A stretch of 64,000 bases of DNA from an uncultured Oscillospiraceae bacterium (lineage in GTDB: Bacteria > Bacillota > Clostridia > Oscillospirales > Acutalibacteraceae). Positions 7,616 through 16,312 of this stretch are shown piece after piece. The stretch's first letter is position 1. Every line of letters starts with the position of its first letter. The DNA lies in assembly GCA_900539855.1 (NCBI GenBank), contig UQDO01000004.1, positions 11,828 to 75,827 of the forward strand. The letters run 5' to 3'. Under the pieces are notes generated by a model. That model did not search any database and was not told the origin of the DNA. It worked only from the letters and a program-made list of their open reading frames with translations. The position numbers were made by a program, and so were the translations under genes.

Positions 7616-9099
7616 TCATATATACAAATGAAAAAGATTTTAAATATGAGCTTGAAAAGCTCTGCCGCATTTTTCTGCCGTTTGAAAAAATAACGTTTGA
7701 ACATCCTGTTGACTGTATTTCCGGAGACAATTATGCGGTAATCGAGTCTGCTGACGGCAGAAAACGGTTCAACTGTACTTTGAAGCTTGACGGCAGACTG
7801 CAAAAGCGCAGTAAGGATCTGCCGCTTTCGGCTGACAGTGACACAGCCGAACTTACGGCTGCACTGCTGCTTTTTGACTGCTTTACCGCTGTTACCGGTT
7901 ATACTTCACCGTGGGGCATACTGACCGGTGTCAGACCTGCCAAGCTTATGGGCAGACTGATAAGTGAAATGGGGCAGGAGAGAGCGTTAAAGTATTTTAA
8001 AGATACGCTGCTTGTAAGCGACAGTAAAACAGAGCTCTGCCTCTCTTGCCGCATCGGTGAGGATCACGCCGTTTCGCTTTCGCGTCCGGATGATTTCAGT
8101 CTTTACATATCGGTACCGTTTTGCCCGAGCCGCTGCAGCTATTGCTCGTTTGTTTCACATTCTGTGGAGCAGGCTAAAAAACTGATACCGCAATATGTTA
8201 AGCTGCTTTGTGAAGAGCTTCGTGTGACCGCTGAGTATGCAAAAAGATCAGGACTTTCTCTCAGAACTGTTTATATCGGCGGCGGAACGCCAACAACTCT
8301 TTCACCGGAACAGCTGACAATGGTAATGGACACTGTAAAGGATAGCTTTTCGCTTGAGGGGCTGCTGGAATACACCGTTGAAGCCGGCAGACCGGATACC
8401 GTGACGGCGGAAAAGCTTGCCGCCATAAAATCGGGCGGTGCTACGAGGATCAGCATTAATCCGCAGACCATGAACGACAGCGTGCTGCAGAAGATAGGCA
8501 GAAGGCACACGGTGCAGCAGATGCTTGATGCCTATTATCTTGCAAGAGAGCAGGGCTTTGACAATATAAACACCGACCTTATAGCAGGTCTTACAGGCGA
8601 CACTTTGGAAAGTTTTAAAAGTACTGTTGACCAAATCATCGATCTGTCGCCCGAAAATGTGACAGTTCATTCGCTTTCAATGAAGCGCGCATCAAACCTT
8701 GCAGCATTAGAGGGCGTTTTTGACAGCGCTGCTTCGGCATCGGTAGGTGACATGGTGGAATACGCAAGATCGGCACTTTGCGATGCCGGCATCAAACCGT
8801 ATTATATGTATCGCCAGAGCAAAACCGTTGGTAATCTTGAAAATGTCGGCTACGCAAAGCAGAGCTTTGAGGGGCTTTATAACATATATATCATGGATGA
8901 GACCCACTCGATATTGGCGTGCGGCGCCTCTGCTGTCACAAAGTTGAGAGAACCGGGCGGCAATTATATTGAACGTATATTTAACTATAAGTATCCGTAT
9001 GAATATATATCACGCTTTGAAGAGGTGCTGCGCCGCAAGGAGGGCATTTTGTCGTTTTATGAAAAATACCCCGCCGATTTGTCACATAACAAGGATTGA
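7612..9099 (+). CDS. hemZ: Radical SAM coproporphyrinogen III oxidase-like protein HemZ
   Basis: A 495-residue radical SAM protein. The 4Fe-4S motif is CPSRCSYCSF (C-x3-C-x2-C) in YISVPFCPSRCSYCSF near residue 165-180, followed by YIGGGTPTTL and INPQTMN typical of the HemN/HemZ family. The N-terminal extension with GILTGVRPAKL is characteristic of HemZ. HemZ is named for oxygen-independent coproporphyrinogen oxidation, but no other heme gene is in this window and many HemN-like proteins have other roles, so the reaction is not assured. Start overlaps the stop of the MBL gene (ATGA). Followed by a short gap and a small unknown gene. Confidence 0.87.
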   Translation: MIIYTNEKDFKYELEKLCRIFLPFEKITFEHPVDCISGDNYAVIESADGRKRFNCTLKLDGRLQKRSKDLPLSADSDTAELTAALLLFDCFTAVTGYTSPWGILTGVRPAKLMGRLISEMGQERALKYFKDTLLVSDSKTELCLSCRIGEDHAVSLSRPDDFSLYISVPFCPSRCSYCSFVSHSVEQAKKLIPQYVKLLCEELRVTAEYAKRSGLSLRTVYIGGGTPTTLSPEQLTMVMDTVKDSFSLEGLLEYTVEAGRPDTVTAEKLAAIKSGGATRISINPQTMNDSVLQKIGRRHTVQQMLDAYYLAREQGFDNINTDLIAGLTGDTLESFKSTVDQIIDLSPENVTVHSLSMKRASNLAALEGVFDSAASASVGDMVEYARSALCDAGIKPYYMYRQSKTVGNLENVGYAKQSFEGLYNIYIMDETHSILACGASAVTKLREPGGNYIERIFNYKYPYEYISRFEEVLRRKEGILSFYEKYPADLSHNKD

Positions 9100-9155
9100 A
9101 ATAACATTCTTTTTGTGATATACTGATTTAAAATACAGTGAAAGGATCTGAATTT

Positions 9156-9497
9156 ATGGATATCGTAAAAAATGCAAAGGATATTATAGATAATGTGAGC
9201 ACAAAGGCAGGGGAGTTTATCTGCGACCAGAAAAACAACCTCAGAATAGCCAAGGTCTGCTCGGAACTCAAAAGGGCATATGAAAAGCTCGGAAGACTTT
9301 CCTACCGCAAGGTCAAGGGCATGATAGTTGACGATAACGAGTTTGACTCTGCTGTCAACATTATCGAGGCTTTAAAGGATGAGCTTGAGTGCCTGAGAAG
9401 CGGCAGGAGCGATGAGTCGTGCGACAGCGCCGTTTTTGAAAACGGTGAACCGGTAAATGGGGAAGCTGACGCCAAGTCTGAAGGCGATGCCGAATAA
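9156..9497 (+). CDS. Small coiled-coil protein of unknown function
   Basis: A 113-residue charged protein I do not recognise. Residues 1-75 are helical with a likely coiled coil (ICSELKRAYEKLGRLSYRKV, VNIIEALKDELECLRSG); the C-terminal 35 residues are acidic, low in complexity and probably disordered. No signal peptide or membrane span. The ATG at 9156 is preferred over GTG at 9138, because AAAGGA lies upstream of 9156 and overlaps the GTG. It fits in the hemZ to nucleosidase interval and ends 2 bp before the next gene, suggesting cotranscription. It resembles small clostridial proteins that may bind membranes or the divisome, but nothing in the sequence proves that. Confidence 0.65.
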   Translation: MDIVKNAKDIIDNVSTKAGEFICDQKNNLRIAKVCSELKRAYEKLGRLSYRKVKGMIVDDNEFDSAVNIIEALKDELECLRSGRSDESCDSAVFENGEPVNGEADAKSEGDAE

Positions 9498-9499
9498 CG

Positions 9500-10207
9500 G
9501 TGGATGCCTTGACCGAAAAAACAATTAAAGTTTCTCTTGTTATCGCGGATATTGACGAGTATGTGCAGGTTGAAAACTGCTTCAAGGGCGAACTGCGCCC
9601 GTTGAAGGTCGCCGGTCTTACGGCGCATACCGTTGACTTTGAGGGCGAGAATTCTCATATTGTGCTGACAACCGTATGTTCCGGTATCGGCAAGGTTAAC
9701 GCCGCTTCTGCCGCGGCTCTTGTGGCGGATGATTGCGATATACTCATAAACGCTGGTCTTTCCGGCGGATTCTCCGATACTGAAAAATATGATCTTGTGC
9801 TCGGCACAAGATTTATAGAGCATGACTTTGACCTTACAGCGATAGGCTATGCTCCGTCGGTGAAACCGGGTGATGAAGGCGAACTTTTGGCAGATGCGGC
9901 ACTTTGCAGCGACATTCTGTCGAAATTCCCCTTTGTAAGATCCGGTACGTTTGTAACGGGCGACAGCTTTATATGTACAAAAGAAAAGCATGACCAGCTT
10001 GCAAAGCTGTTTGATCCGATCGCATGCGATATGGAGTCGGCTGCCGTTGCACATGTTGCTGCAATGTTTTCAAAGCCTTATGTTTCGGTAAGACTTATTT
10101 CCGACGGTGCAAACGATGACTCCACCGAAAACTATTCCGACACGCTGCATTGTGACCGTGCCGGTTCATGGCTTGCGCTTGTGATCGGCTGGCTTAAAAC
10201 TCTTTGA
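9500..10207 (+). CDS. mtnN: 5'-methylthioadenosine/S-adenosylhomocysteine nucleosidase
   Basis: A 235-residue nucleoside phosphorylase-fold hydrolase that splits adenine from methylthioadenosine or S-adenosylhomocysteine in methionine salvage and quorum-signal precursor recycling. Diagnostic parts are CSGIGKVNAASAA, INAGLSGGF (family: GxAG), TGDSF, and the catalytic ACDMESAAVAHV, where the Met-Glu binds the ribose, then RLISDGAND with the catalytic Asp. The start is uncertain: GTG at 9500 directly follows the previous stop, with TTG at 9509 as alternative; neither has a clear Shine-Dalgarno, so coupling is likely. A futalosine hydrolase is the main alternative within this fold. Confidence 0.82.
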   Translation: MDALTEKTIKVSLVIADIDEYVQVENCFKGELRPLKVAGLTAHTVDFEGENSHIVLTTVCSGIGKVNAASAAALVADDCDILINAGLSGGFSDTEKYDLVLGTRFIEHDFDLTAIGYAPSVKPGDEGELLADAALCSDILSKFPFVRSGTFVTGDSFICTKEKHDQLAKLFDPIACDMESAAVAHVAAMFSKPYVSVRLISDGANDDSTENYSDTLHCDRAGSWLALVIGWLKTL

Positions 10208-10217
10208 GGTATACTAA

Positions 10218-11942
10218 ATGAAAGACAATCCGATTTCTAAAACAAACTCAAAGGGTCAGAGCTTTTTGCACGGATCTCTGATACTTTTTATAGCCACTGC
10301 GCTTGTAAAACTGATCGGTGCTATTTACAGAATACCCCTTGCAAACCTTTTGGGACCTACGGGAATGGGCTTCTACTCGACTGCGTACGACCTGTATGTA
10401 CCTATGTATTCCATTGCCATGGCCGGTCTGCCTATAGCTATATCAAGGATAGTTGCGGAGCATGTTGCTGCAGGACGATATAAAGATGTAGGAAAAACGC
10501 TGAGAGTTGCGAAGCTGGCATTCGTGATAACCGGCGGTACAGGCTTTGTGCTTATGATAGCCGCTGCGTTTTTGCTGACCGGTCCTATGAAGATATTCAA
10601 TGCAGGATCGCTGCCCGGCATACTGTGCATTGCACCGTGCCTTATTTTCTGCTGCGTTATGTCGGCTTACCGCGGATATTATGAGGGACTCAGAAACATG
10701 ACCCCGACCGCAGTCAGCGAGGTGCTTGAAGCATTCGGCAAGCTTGTTTTCGGGTATCTTATGGCTTTTGCGGTCTTAATGGCTACAAATAATTATTCGT
10801 ATGCGGCAGCAGGTGCGCTGCTCGGCATTTCGATAGGTACTGCTTTAAGCTCATTTTATCTTGTAGTTAAGTACAGGGTAAGCAATAAGCATGAGTTTTC
10901 AGCCGAACAGATGATGTCGGCTTCACCGGCTGCTTCGTCGCGCGATACTTTAAAGCGCCTTGTTCTGATAGCTATACCCATAGTTCTCGGCTCGCTTGTA
11001 AATAATGTCACAAGCCTTATTGACGTGGCGATGGTCCAGGGTCAGCTTGCAAGTGCACTTGCTAAGGCACCGGGATATTTTGAAACGGTATATGCCGGTC
11101 TTATTTCCTCGGGAATAGAACAGAATCCGGCGTTTGATGTAATGAAAGATCTTCCGAATTCGCTTTACGGATGCCACCGCGGATACGCGTTTTCGATCTA
11201 TAACCTTGTTCCCGTGCTGACCTCGGTGCTCGGCGTCAGCGCGATACCGGTGCTTGCTACGGCATGGACAAGGCACGATAAGGCTGAGGTTAAATCAAAC
11301 ATTCAGACCATGCTCAGGACGACGGCTATTATAGCCATACCAGCCGGACTCGGTATAGCCGCATTATCGCATAATATACTGTCGCTTCTGTACAGCGATG
11401 AAAACGCCATAAGCATTGCGGCGCCAAATCTCCGTATTTTGGGCATATGTGCCGTTTTTTCGGGGCTCAACGCTCCGATAGTGAGCATGCTGCAGGCAAT
11501 GGGCAAGCAAAGCGTTCCGCTGAAAAATATTGCGGTCGGCGCAGTGCTTAAAATAATAATAAACTTTGTGCTGGTAGGCACACCGTCTATAAATATCGTC
11601 GGTGTACCTATAGGTACGACTGTTTGTTATGCTTATATCTGCATTGCAAACTTTATATGCCTTGTAAAACATTCGGGCGTAATGCCGAATATGATGTCGG
11701 TGCTTATAAAACCGCTTTTTTCGGGTGCAGTATGCGCCGCCGCCGCATTTTTTGCGGCAAGGATGCTGCCGAAACTGATTTTTTCCGGAAATATAGTCAC
11801 TGTAGTTTCGATACTTTTGGCGGCTTTGGTTTATGTAATTATGCTGTCACTTTTGCGTGTTGTCGAGCGTGAGGACATTTATTCGCTGCCAAACGGCAAA
11901 AAAATTGCAAAAGTACTTGCAAAATTCAGAATAATAAGGTAG
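10218..11942 (+). CDS. MOP-family lipid flippase (SpoVB/YabM/MurJ-like)
   Basis: A 574-residue polytopic protein with about 14 membrane spans. The N-terminus (FLHGSLILFIATALVKLIGA, then YRIPLANLLGPTGMGFY) and the glycine/proline pattern are those of the polysaccharide transporter group that includes Bacillus SpoVB and YabM. These export lipid-linked precursors for peptidoglycan or spore cortex. It lies directly before mazG, matching yabM-yabN (mazG)-yabO order in Bacillus, which supports a role in cell wall or spore cortex synthesis. Which lipid it flips cannot be read from sequence. Confidence 0.85.
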   Translation: MKDNPISKTNSKGQSFLHGSLILFIATALVKLIGAIYRIPLANLLGPTGMGFYSTAYDLYVPMYSIAMAGLPIAISRIVAEHVAAGRYKDVGKTLRVAKLAFVITGGTGFVLMIAAAFLLTGPMKIFNAGSLPGILCIAPCLIFCCVMSAYRGYYEGLRNMTPTAVSEVLEAFGKLVFGYLMAFAVLMATNNYSYAAAGALLGISIGTALSSFYLVVKYRVSNKHEFSAEQMMSASPAASSRDTLKRLVLIAIPIVLGSLVNNVTSLIDVAMVQGQLASALAKAPGYFETVYAGLISSGIEQNPAFDVMKDLPNSLYGCHRGYAFSIYNLVPVLTSVLGVSAIPVLATAWTRHDKAEVKSNIQTMLRTTAIIAIPAGLGIAALSHNILSLLYSDENAISIAAPNLRILGICAVFSGLNAPIVSMLQAMGKQSVPLKNIAVGAVLKIIINFVLVGTPSINIVGVPIGTTVCYAYICIANFICLVKHSGVMPNMMSVLIKPLFSGAVCAAAAFFAARMLPKLIFSGNIVTVVSILLAALVYVIMLSLLRVVEREDIYSLPNGKKIAKVLAKFRIIR

Positions 11943-11975
11943 TATATATGCAGTGCTTGAATAACGGGTGTTTAA

Positions 11976-12782
11976 ATGATAACTAAATCGTCTTTTAAAA
12001 AAGACATGTATGACATGTCAGATCTCTTGAGCATCATGTCGATCCTGCGCGCTCCGGGCGGCTGCCCGTGGGATATCGAGCAGACGCATGCTTCTATCAG
12101 AAACAATATGATAGAAGAGGCTTATGAGGTTGTCGATGCTATCGACAGAAGTGATGACACGGCGCTTTGTGAGGAGCTTGGCGACATACTGCTCCAGGCT
12201 GCCTTTCATTCGCAAATATCGAAAGACGGCGGCGGTTTTGATTTTTCATCGGTTGTCGACGGCATATGTAAAAAACTGATACTTAGACATCCGCATGTTT
12301 TCGGTGACGTTTCGGCAGATAATGTCGATAAGGTGCTCGATAACTGGGAGGCTATAAAGCGCGTTGAAAAGCATCAGACCAGCTATACTGATACGCTCTG
12401 CAGCGTACCCATGTCTTTCCCGGCTCTGATGAGGGCTGCCAAGGTTCAGAAAAGAGCTGCAAAGGCAGGCTTTGACTGGGATGATGTGAGCGGTGCTTTT
12501 TCAAAGCTGCCGGAGGAGACCGATGAGCTTTCCCGTGCCGTAAAAACCGGTAACAGCGCGGATATCGCCGAGGAATTTGGCGATCTTCTCTTTGCGGCAG
12601 TCAACGTATCGAGGTTTTTAAAGGTCGATCCGGAACAGGCTTTGAATGCCGCTACCGATAAATTTATAAAGAGGTTTGCGGCGGTAGAAGAAACCGTTAA
12701 AAAAACGGGACATGATATGAAGGAGCTTTCTCTTTCGGAGCTTGACGGTATCTGGAACGACGTCAAGCACACTGTTAAATGA
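11976..12782 (+). CDS. mazG: Nucleoside triphosphate pyrophosphohydrolase MazG
   Basis: A 268-residue protein with two MazG domains. Metal-binding EExxE...ExxD patterns are visible in each: IEEAYEVVDAID/EELGDILLQAAFHS in the first and EETDELSRAV/EEFGDLLFAAVNVSRF in the second. It hydrolyses NTPs to NMP and pyrophosphate, cleaning non-standard nucleotides and modulating the stringent response. The family N-terminus is LLSIMSILRAPGGCPWD, so the true start could also be the Met at residue 11 (12006); no strong ribosome site separates these. It corresponds to the second half of Bacillus YabN, without the methylase half. Confidence 0.9.
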   Translation: MITKSSFKKDMYDMSDLLSIMSILRAPGGCPWDIEQTHASIRNNMIEEAYEVVDAIDRSDDTALCEELGDILLQAAFHSQISKDGGGFDFSSVVDGICKKLILRHPHVFGDVSADNVDKVLDNWEAIKRVEKHQTSYTDTLCSVPMSFPALMRAAKVQKRAAKAGFDWDDVSGAFSKLPEETDELSRAVKTGNSADIAEEFGDLLFAAVNVSRFLKVDPEQALNAATDKFIKRFAAVEETVKKTGHDMKELSLSELDGIWNDVKHTVK

Positions 12783-12844
12783 TTTTTCAGATGTGATTTT
12801 GCACATTTGAATATAAAAACATAAAAATTAGGAGGACAAAAAAC

Positions 12845-13120
12845 ATGAACAAGACTGAATTTGTAGCAGCTATCGCCGAGAAGGCAGGACTTAGCAAGAA
12901 GGATGCAGACAAGGCAGTTTCCGCTCTTATAGAGACCGTTACCGACGCTCTCAAGAACGGCGACAAGATCCAGCTCGTTGGATTTGGAACCTTTGAGGTC
13001 CGTGAGCGTCCGGAGAGAACCGGAAGAAATCCGCGTACAAAAGAGACCATCACCATTCCTGCAACCAAGGTTCCGGCTTTCAAGGCTGGCCAGGGCTTCA
13101 AAGCAGCAATTTCTAAGTAA
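12845..13120 (+). CDS. hup: DNA-binding protein HU
   Basis: A 91-residue HU/IHF-family histone-like protein that bends and compacts DNA. It begins MNKTEFVAAIAEKAGLSKKD and contains the signature GFGTFEVRERPERTGRNPRT on the DNA-binding arm with the intercalating proline. A strong AGGAGG is 9 nt upstream. Codon choice is more AAG/GTT/CTC-biased than its neighbours, as expected for an abundant protein. It stands between mazG and yabO as in many Clostridia and is followed by its own terminator. Confidence 0.96.
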   Translation: MNKTEFVAAIAEKAGLSKKDADKAVSALIETVTDALKNGDKIQLVGFGTFEVRERPERTGRNPRTKETITIPATKVPAFKAGQGFKAAISK

Positions 13121-13130
13121 TCACTTAAAA

Positions 13131-13157
13131 GTCGCTTTTAAAGCGGCTTTTTCTTTT
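13131..13157 (+). terminator. Intrinsic terminator after HU
   Basis: GTCGCTT (13131-13137) pairs with AAGCGGC (13141-13147), then TTTTTCTTTT. The tail of the terminator runs into the ribosome site of the next gene, so some read-through into yabO is likely. Confidence 0.8.
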
Positions 13158-13168
13158 GGAGAAAATTT

Positions 13169-13411
13169 ATGAGACTCGATAAGTACCTTAAAGTATCAAG
13201 AATAATCAAGCGGCGTACCATTGCAAACGAAGCCTGCGATGCCGGCAGAGTTTCGGTGAACGGCAGACCGGTTCGTGCGTCATATGATGTGAAATTGGGC
13301 GATATACTCGAAATATCGTTCGGTACACGCACTGTAAAAGCCGAGGTCCTTAGCGTCAATGAGGTGATACGCAAGGACGATGCTGCAATGATGTATAAAA
13401 TAATACAATAG
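13169..13411 (+). CDS. rqcP: S4-domain ribosome quality control protein RqcP (YabO)
   Basis: An 80-residue protein that is almost entirely an S4 RNA-binding domain: MRLDKYLKVSRIIKRRTIAN, DAGRVSVNG, and VKLGDILEI. The Bacillus orthologue YabO/RqcP helps RqcH add alanine tails to peptides stuck on 50S subunits. GGAG lies 8-9 nt before the ATG. Position between HU/mazG and yabP equals the Bacillus order, which supports YabO rather than another small S4 protein such as Hsp15. Confidence 0.88.
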   Translation: MRLDKYLKVSRIIKRRTIANEACDAGRVSVNGRPVRASYDVKLGDILEISFGTRTVKAEVLSVNEVIRKDDAAMMYKIIQ

Positions 13412-13445
13412 ATGAAGCAATCTGTAATTTAATTGTCATAAGATT

Positions 13446-13474
13446 CATATTATTTCCTTGTAACCGCTTATAGG
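13446..13474 (+). promoter_or_regulatory. Possible sigma-E-like sporulation promoter of yabPQ
   Basis: CATATT (13446-13451) is 15 bp from CTTATAGG (13467-13474). This loosely fits the sigma-E pattern (CATATT, about 14 bp, CATACAnT) and stands before a mother-cell sporulation gene. The -10 match is imperfect; this is a guess. Confidence 0.3.
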
Positions 13475-13490
13475 TTTATTTTCAATGTAC

Positions 13491-13530
13491 GCTGAAGGAG
13501 ATTAGTATTTTCTTTGAACAAACCTTCAGC
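13491..13530 (+). repeat. Inverted repeat in yabP leader
   Basis: GCTGAAGG (13491-13498) and CCTTCAGC (13523-13530) are perfect complements separated by 24 nt, ending 18 bp before the yabP start. It could be an operator or an mRNA hairpin close to the ribosome site. Confidence 0.5.
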
Positions 13531-13548
13531 GGCAGAATGGAGATCAAT

Positions 13549-13818
13549 ATGAATGAACAGCTGACATCCGCTCCGCACGGGATCATAATTGAAAACAGGG
13601 AGAAAATGAGCGTTTCCGGCGTACAGGACGTTGTTAGCTTCGATGATCAGACGGTGGTGCTTAACACCTCAATGGGCGAGCTGACAGTGAAGGGCGAGGG
13701 GCTAAAGGTCAATAGCTTTACGGTCGAAACCGGTGACCTTACACTGGAAGGTAAGCTGTTTGCCCTTGCCTATACATCCTCAAAAAAGAAAAGCGTTATG
13801 GGCAGGCTGTTCGGATAA
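13549..13818 (+). CDS. yabP: Sporulation protein YabP
   Basis: An 89-residue protein of the YabP/YqfC family needed in the mother cell for spore formation in Bacillus. Family features are the N-terminal HGIIIENREKMSVSGVQDVVSFDD and the closing ALAYTSSKKKSVMGRLFG. No membrane span is evident. The ATG at 13549 is chosen with GGAG 6 nt upstream; the ATG at 13537 overlaps that site. The stop shares a base with the yabQ start (TAATG), so the two are co-translated. Confidence 0.9.
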   Translation: MNEQLTSAPHGIIIENREKMSVSGVQDVVSFDDQTVVLNTSMGELTVKGEGLKVNSFTVETGDLTLEGKLFALAYTSSKKKSVMGRLFG

Positions 13819-14285
13819 TGCAGGGCATAGATGTATCAGCGCAGATAGTGACATTCCTGCTGTCACTGGCACTCGGGGCGGTGCTGTGTCTTTTTTATGA
13901 TATTTTAAGGGTGCTGCATATGACTTCGGTAAACGGCTTCGCCGAAGTCGTTGTTTCAGACCTTATCTTCTGGCTTGTCGCCGCAATGGCAACTTACTGC
14001 TTTTTGCTAATCAGATGCCTTGGACAAATAAGGTTTTATGTTCTGTTCGGAATACTTGTCGGTTTTTTGGCAGTCCATTTTACTGTTTCAAGCGTTTTTA
14101 TGAAGATAATGAGGTTTATTTTTAATGCGCTTTCTGCAGTTTCGGGCTTTATAAGGAAAACGGCACTTCTTATTTTTTCACCGATCATACGTTTTTTAAA
14201 AAAATTGTCTTTTAAAGTAAAAAAGTTCTTGCAAGATAAAGCAGGTCTGTTGTATAATTATTTTAGTAGTTTGTTTGTGAAATGA
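13818..14285 (+). CDS. yabQ: Spore cortex biosynthesis protein YabQ
   Basis: A 155-residue membrane protein with four hydrophobic segments in the first ~105 residues and a basic tail. The pattern LGAVLCLFYDILRVLH and the position right after yabP identify YabQ, which in Bacillus localises to the forespore outer membrane and is needed for cortex assembly. Sequence conservation in this family is low outside the first two spans. The basic tail (KKLSFKVKKFLQDK) probably faces the cytoplasm. Confidence 0.85.
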   Translation: MQGIDVSAQIVTFLLSLALGAVLCLFYDILRVLHMTSVNGFAEVVVSDLIFWLVAAMATYCFLLIRCLGQIRFYVLFGILVGFLAVHFTVSSVFMKIMRFIFNALSAVSGFIRKTALLIFSPIIRFLKKLSFKVKKFLQDKAGLLYNYFSSLFVK

Positions 14286-14317
14286 TTCGTTGACTTTTTT
14301 CGAAAGGGGATGTTGAC

Positions 14318-14608
14318 TTGGCGGTCGAGACTAAAAGACGCGGTAGTATAATACTAAGGGTCGTGCTTGCGATTTTTGCTGTCTGGATGATCTTCTATTT
14401 AGGCTCGCTTATCAAAAGTTATACATCTCTGCAGGGTGAGCTTGCGGCGGCGACTGCAAAGCGTGACGAGCTGTCTCTTGAGGTATCCGAAAAGTCCAGG
14501 CTGCTTGAAAACGGCAACGATGCCGATTTTGTCGAGCGTGCGGCGCGTGAAAAGTTGGGATTTGTTTACTCAAACGAGCATGTTTATATTGATATATCCG
14601 GTGACTGA
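14318..14608 (+). CDS. divIC: Septum formation protein DivIC/FtsB family
   Basis: A 96-residue bitopic protein: short basic N-terminus, one span (residues 11-30), a coiled coil (QGELAAATAKRDELSLEVSE) and the family motif VERAAREKLGFV near residue 75. It joins FtsL and DivIB/FtsQ in the division complex that activates septal wall synthesis. It starts at TTG (14318), supported by AAAGGGG 8 nt upstream. It follows yabQ and precedes yabR exactly as in Bacillus. Confidence 0.9.
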   Translation: MAVETKRRGSIILRVVLAIFAVWMIFYLGSLIKSYTSLQGELAAATAKRDELSLEVSEKSRLLENGNDADFVERAAREKLGFVYSNEHVYIDISGD

Positions 14609-14654
14609 TGTCGCCGTGGCATTTTGATTTTTCTTTTGGAGGATTGTTCTATTT

Positions 14655-15125
14655 ATGCAGATCGAGGTTGGACAAATTGTTGAGGGTAAGGTCACCGGTA
14701 TAACCAATTTCGGCGTTTTTGTCGATTTGGGTGAGGGTAAGTCGGGACTTGTCCACATTTCAGAGATCGCCCAGACCTATGTAAGCGATGTCAGAGAGTT
14801 CGTTAAGGAAGGCGACATCGTTAAAATGAAGGTGCTTAATATTTCCGATGACGGAAAGATAAGCCTCAGCATCAAACGCGCCATTGAAAACCAGCAGCCG
14901 CAGCAAAAGCGCCGCTTCGACGGTCCGCGTACTCCGCGCGCACCGAGGGAGCGTCCCCAGCAGTCATTTGCGTCTCCTGCCGCCGTATGGACTCCTAAAA
15001 AGAGTGAGTCGACTTCGTTTGAGGATATGATGGCTAAATTCAAGCAGACGAGCGACGAAAAGTTTTCCGATCTGAAACGTAAAAATCCCGATTCAAGACG
15101 TACTAAACGTTCTGCTGTAAAGTGA
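14655..15125 (+). CDS. yabR: S1-domain RNA-binding protein YabR
   Basis: A 156-residue protein whose first ~75 residues form an S1 domain (GQIVEGKVTGITNFGVFVDL, GLVHISEI, VKMKVLNIS, ISLSIKRA). The rest is a proline/arginine-rich, probably disordered linker and a basic C-terminus. It resembles general stress protein 13 and YabR of Firmicutes, which associate with ribosomes. It closes the yabO-yabR block and ends at a strong terminator. Confidence 0.9.
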   Translation: MQIEVGQIVEGKVTGITNFGVFVDLGEGKSGLVHISEIAQTYVSDVREFVKEGDIVKMKVLNISDDGKISLSIKRAIENQQPQQKRRFDGPRTPRAPRERPQQSFASPAAVWTPKKSESTSFEDMMAKFKQTSDEKFSDLKRKNPDSRRTKRSAVK

Positions 15126-15134
15126 TATCTTATA

Positions 15135-15160
15135 GGGCGGACATGTGTCTGCCCTTTTTA
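15135..15160 (+). terminator. Intrinsic terminator after yabR
   Basis: GGGCGGACA pairs with TGTCTGCCC around a very short loop, then TTTTTATTTTG. Confidence 0.85.
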
Positions 15161-15185
15161 TTTTGTTTGAAATAAAGGTGTTTTA

Positions 15186-16307
15186 ATGACTGTTTATGAA
15201 CTTGCCGCACCGTGCCTGTTCGGCGTAGAGGGTATACTTGCCGATGAGCTCCGCAGGCTAAGCTTTGATAATATAAGGGCTGAAAACGGGCGCGTTCTGT
15301 TTTCCGGAACCGCTTCCGACATAGCTGCTGCCAATATAAATTCCCGTTTTGCCGAAAGGATAACCGTAGTCCTCGGCTCATTCAAAGCCACCACATTTAC
15401 AGAGCTTTTTGACGGGATAAAAAAACTTCCGCTTGAGGAATTTATAGGTTCAAGTGACTCTTTTCCGGTTAAGGGATGGAGCCTTGATTCCGCACTCCAC
15501 AGTATTCCCGACTGCCAGTCGATAATAAAAAAGGCGTGCGTGGAAAGACTTAAATCGGTTTATAAGACCGATTGGTTTGAGGAAACAGGTCCTGTTCATC
15601 AGCTGCAGTTCTCGATCTTAAAGGATAATGTCACCTTTATGCTCGACACCTCCGGCGCAGGACTGCATAAAAGGGGATACCGCGCCAATTCAAATGCCGC
15701 GCCGCTCAAAGAGACGCTTGCCGCCGCGATGTGCGACCTTGCGAGGATATATCCGGATACTCAGATATATGATCCGTTCTGCGGCAGCGGAACGATATTG
15801 ATAGAGGCTGCCATGATGGCTCAGAAAAAGGCACCGGGACTTATGCGCTCGTTTGCAGCCGAACGGTTCGGATTTATCGACCAGTCGGTATGGCGTGAGC
15901 AGCGCAGTATTGCCGTTGACCGTATAGTTCCTAATGTTGAGTTCAGAGCCTTCGGTTCTGATATTGACCCTCAGTCTGTGAAGCTGACCTTGGAAAACGC
16001 AAAAAAAGCCGGCGTATCAAAATATGTTTCTGCTGCTGTGGCGGATGTAAAGGACTTCAAACTGCCCGAAGAGGGACGTGCACTCGTTATAACGAATCCG
16101 CCTTACGGCGAAAGGCTGCTTGATATCAAGGCATCCGAGGAGCTTTACAGGGTCATGGGTAACGTATTTGTAAAGAAACAGGGCAGGAAATTTTATATCA
16201 TCAGCCCGTCAGATGATTTCGAAATGCTTTTTGGAAGACCTGCCGATAAAAAGCGCAAGCTTTATAACGGCATGATAAAATGTAATCTCAATATGTATTT
16301 CAAATAA
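15186..16307 (+). CDS. THUMP-domain class I rRNA methyltransferase (RlmL/YpsC-like)
   Basis: A 373-residue protein. The N-terminal ~160 residues fit a THUMP RNA-binding region; the C-terminal half is a Rossmann methyltransferase with DPFCGSGTILIEAA (SAM binding) and the N6/N2-amine catalytic motif TNPPYGERL. E. coli RlmL makes m2G2445 in 23S rRNA, and YpsC of Bacillus is the nearest short relative. The exact base in this organism is inferred. Start ATG at 15186, with only a weak AAAGGTG upstream. Confidence 0.88.
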   Translation: MTVYELAAPCLFGVEGILADELRRLSFDNIRAENGRVLFSGTASDIAAANINSRFAERITVVLGSFKATTFTELFDGIKKLPLEEFIGSSDSFPVKGWSLDSALHSIPDCQSIIKKACVERLKSVYKTDWFEETGPVHQLQFSILKDNVTFMLDTSGAGLHKRGYRANSNAAPLKETLAAAMCDLARIYPDTQIYDPFCGSGTILIEAAMMAQKKAPGLMRSFAAERFGFIDQSVWREQRSIAVDRIVPNVEFRAFGSDIDPQSVKLTLENAKKAGVSKYVSAAVADVKDFKLPEEGRALVITNPPYGERLLDIKASEELYRVMGNVFVKKQGRKFYIISPSDDFEMLFGRPADKKRKLYNGMIKCNLNMYFK

Positions 16308-16312
16308 GTATG

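Noticed and set aside
9302..10054. 250-codon minus-strand frame
   Set aside because: Antisense to the small unknown gene and the MTA nucleosidase, whose motifs are on the plus strand.
12799..12827. TTGCAC-N17-TAAAAA as promoter of HU
   Set aside because: The transcript would start inside the AGGAGG ribosome site, so it cannot serve HU.
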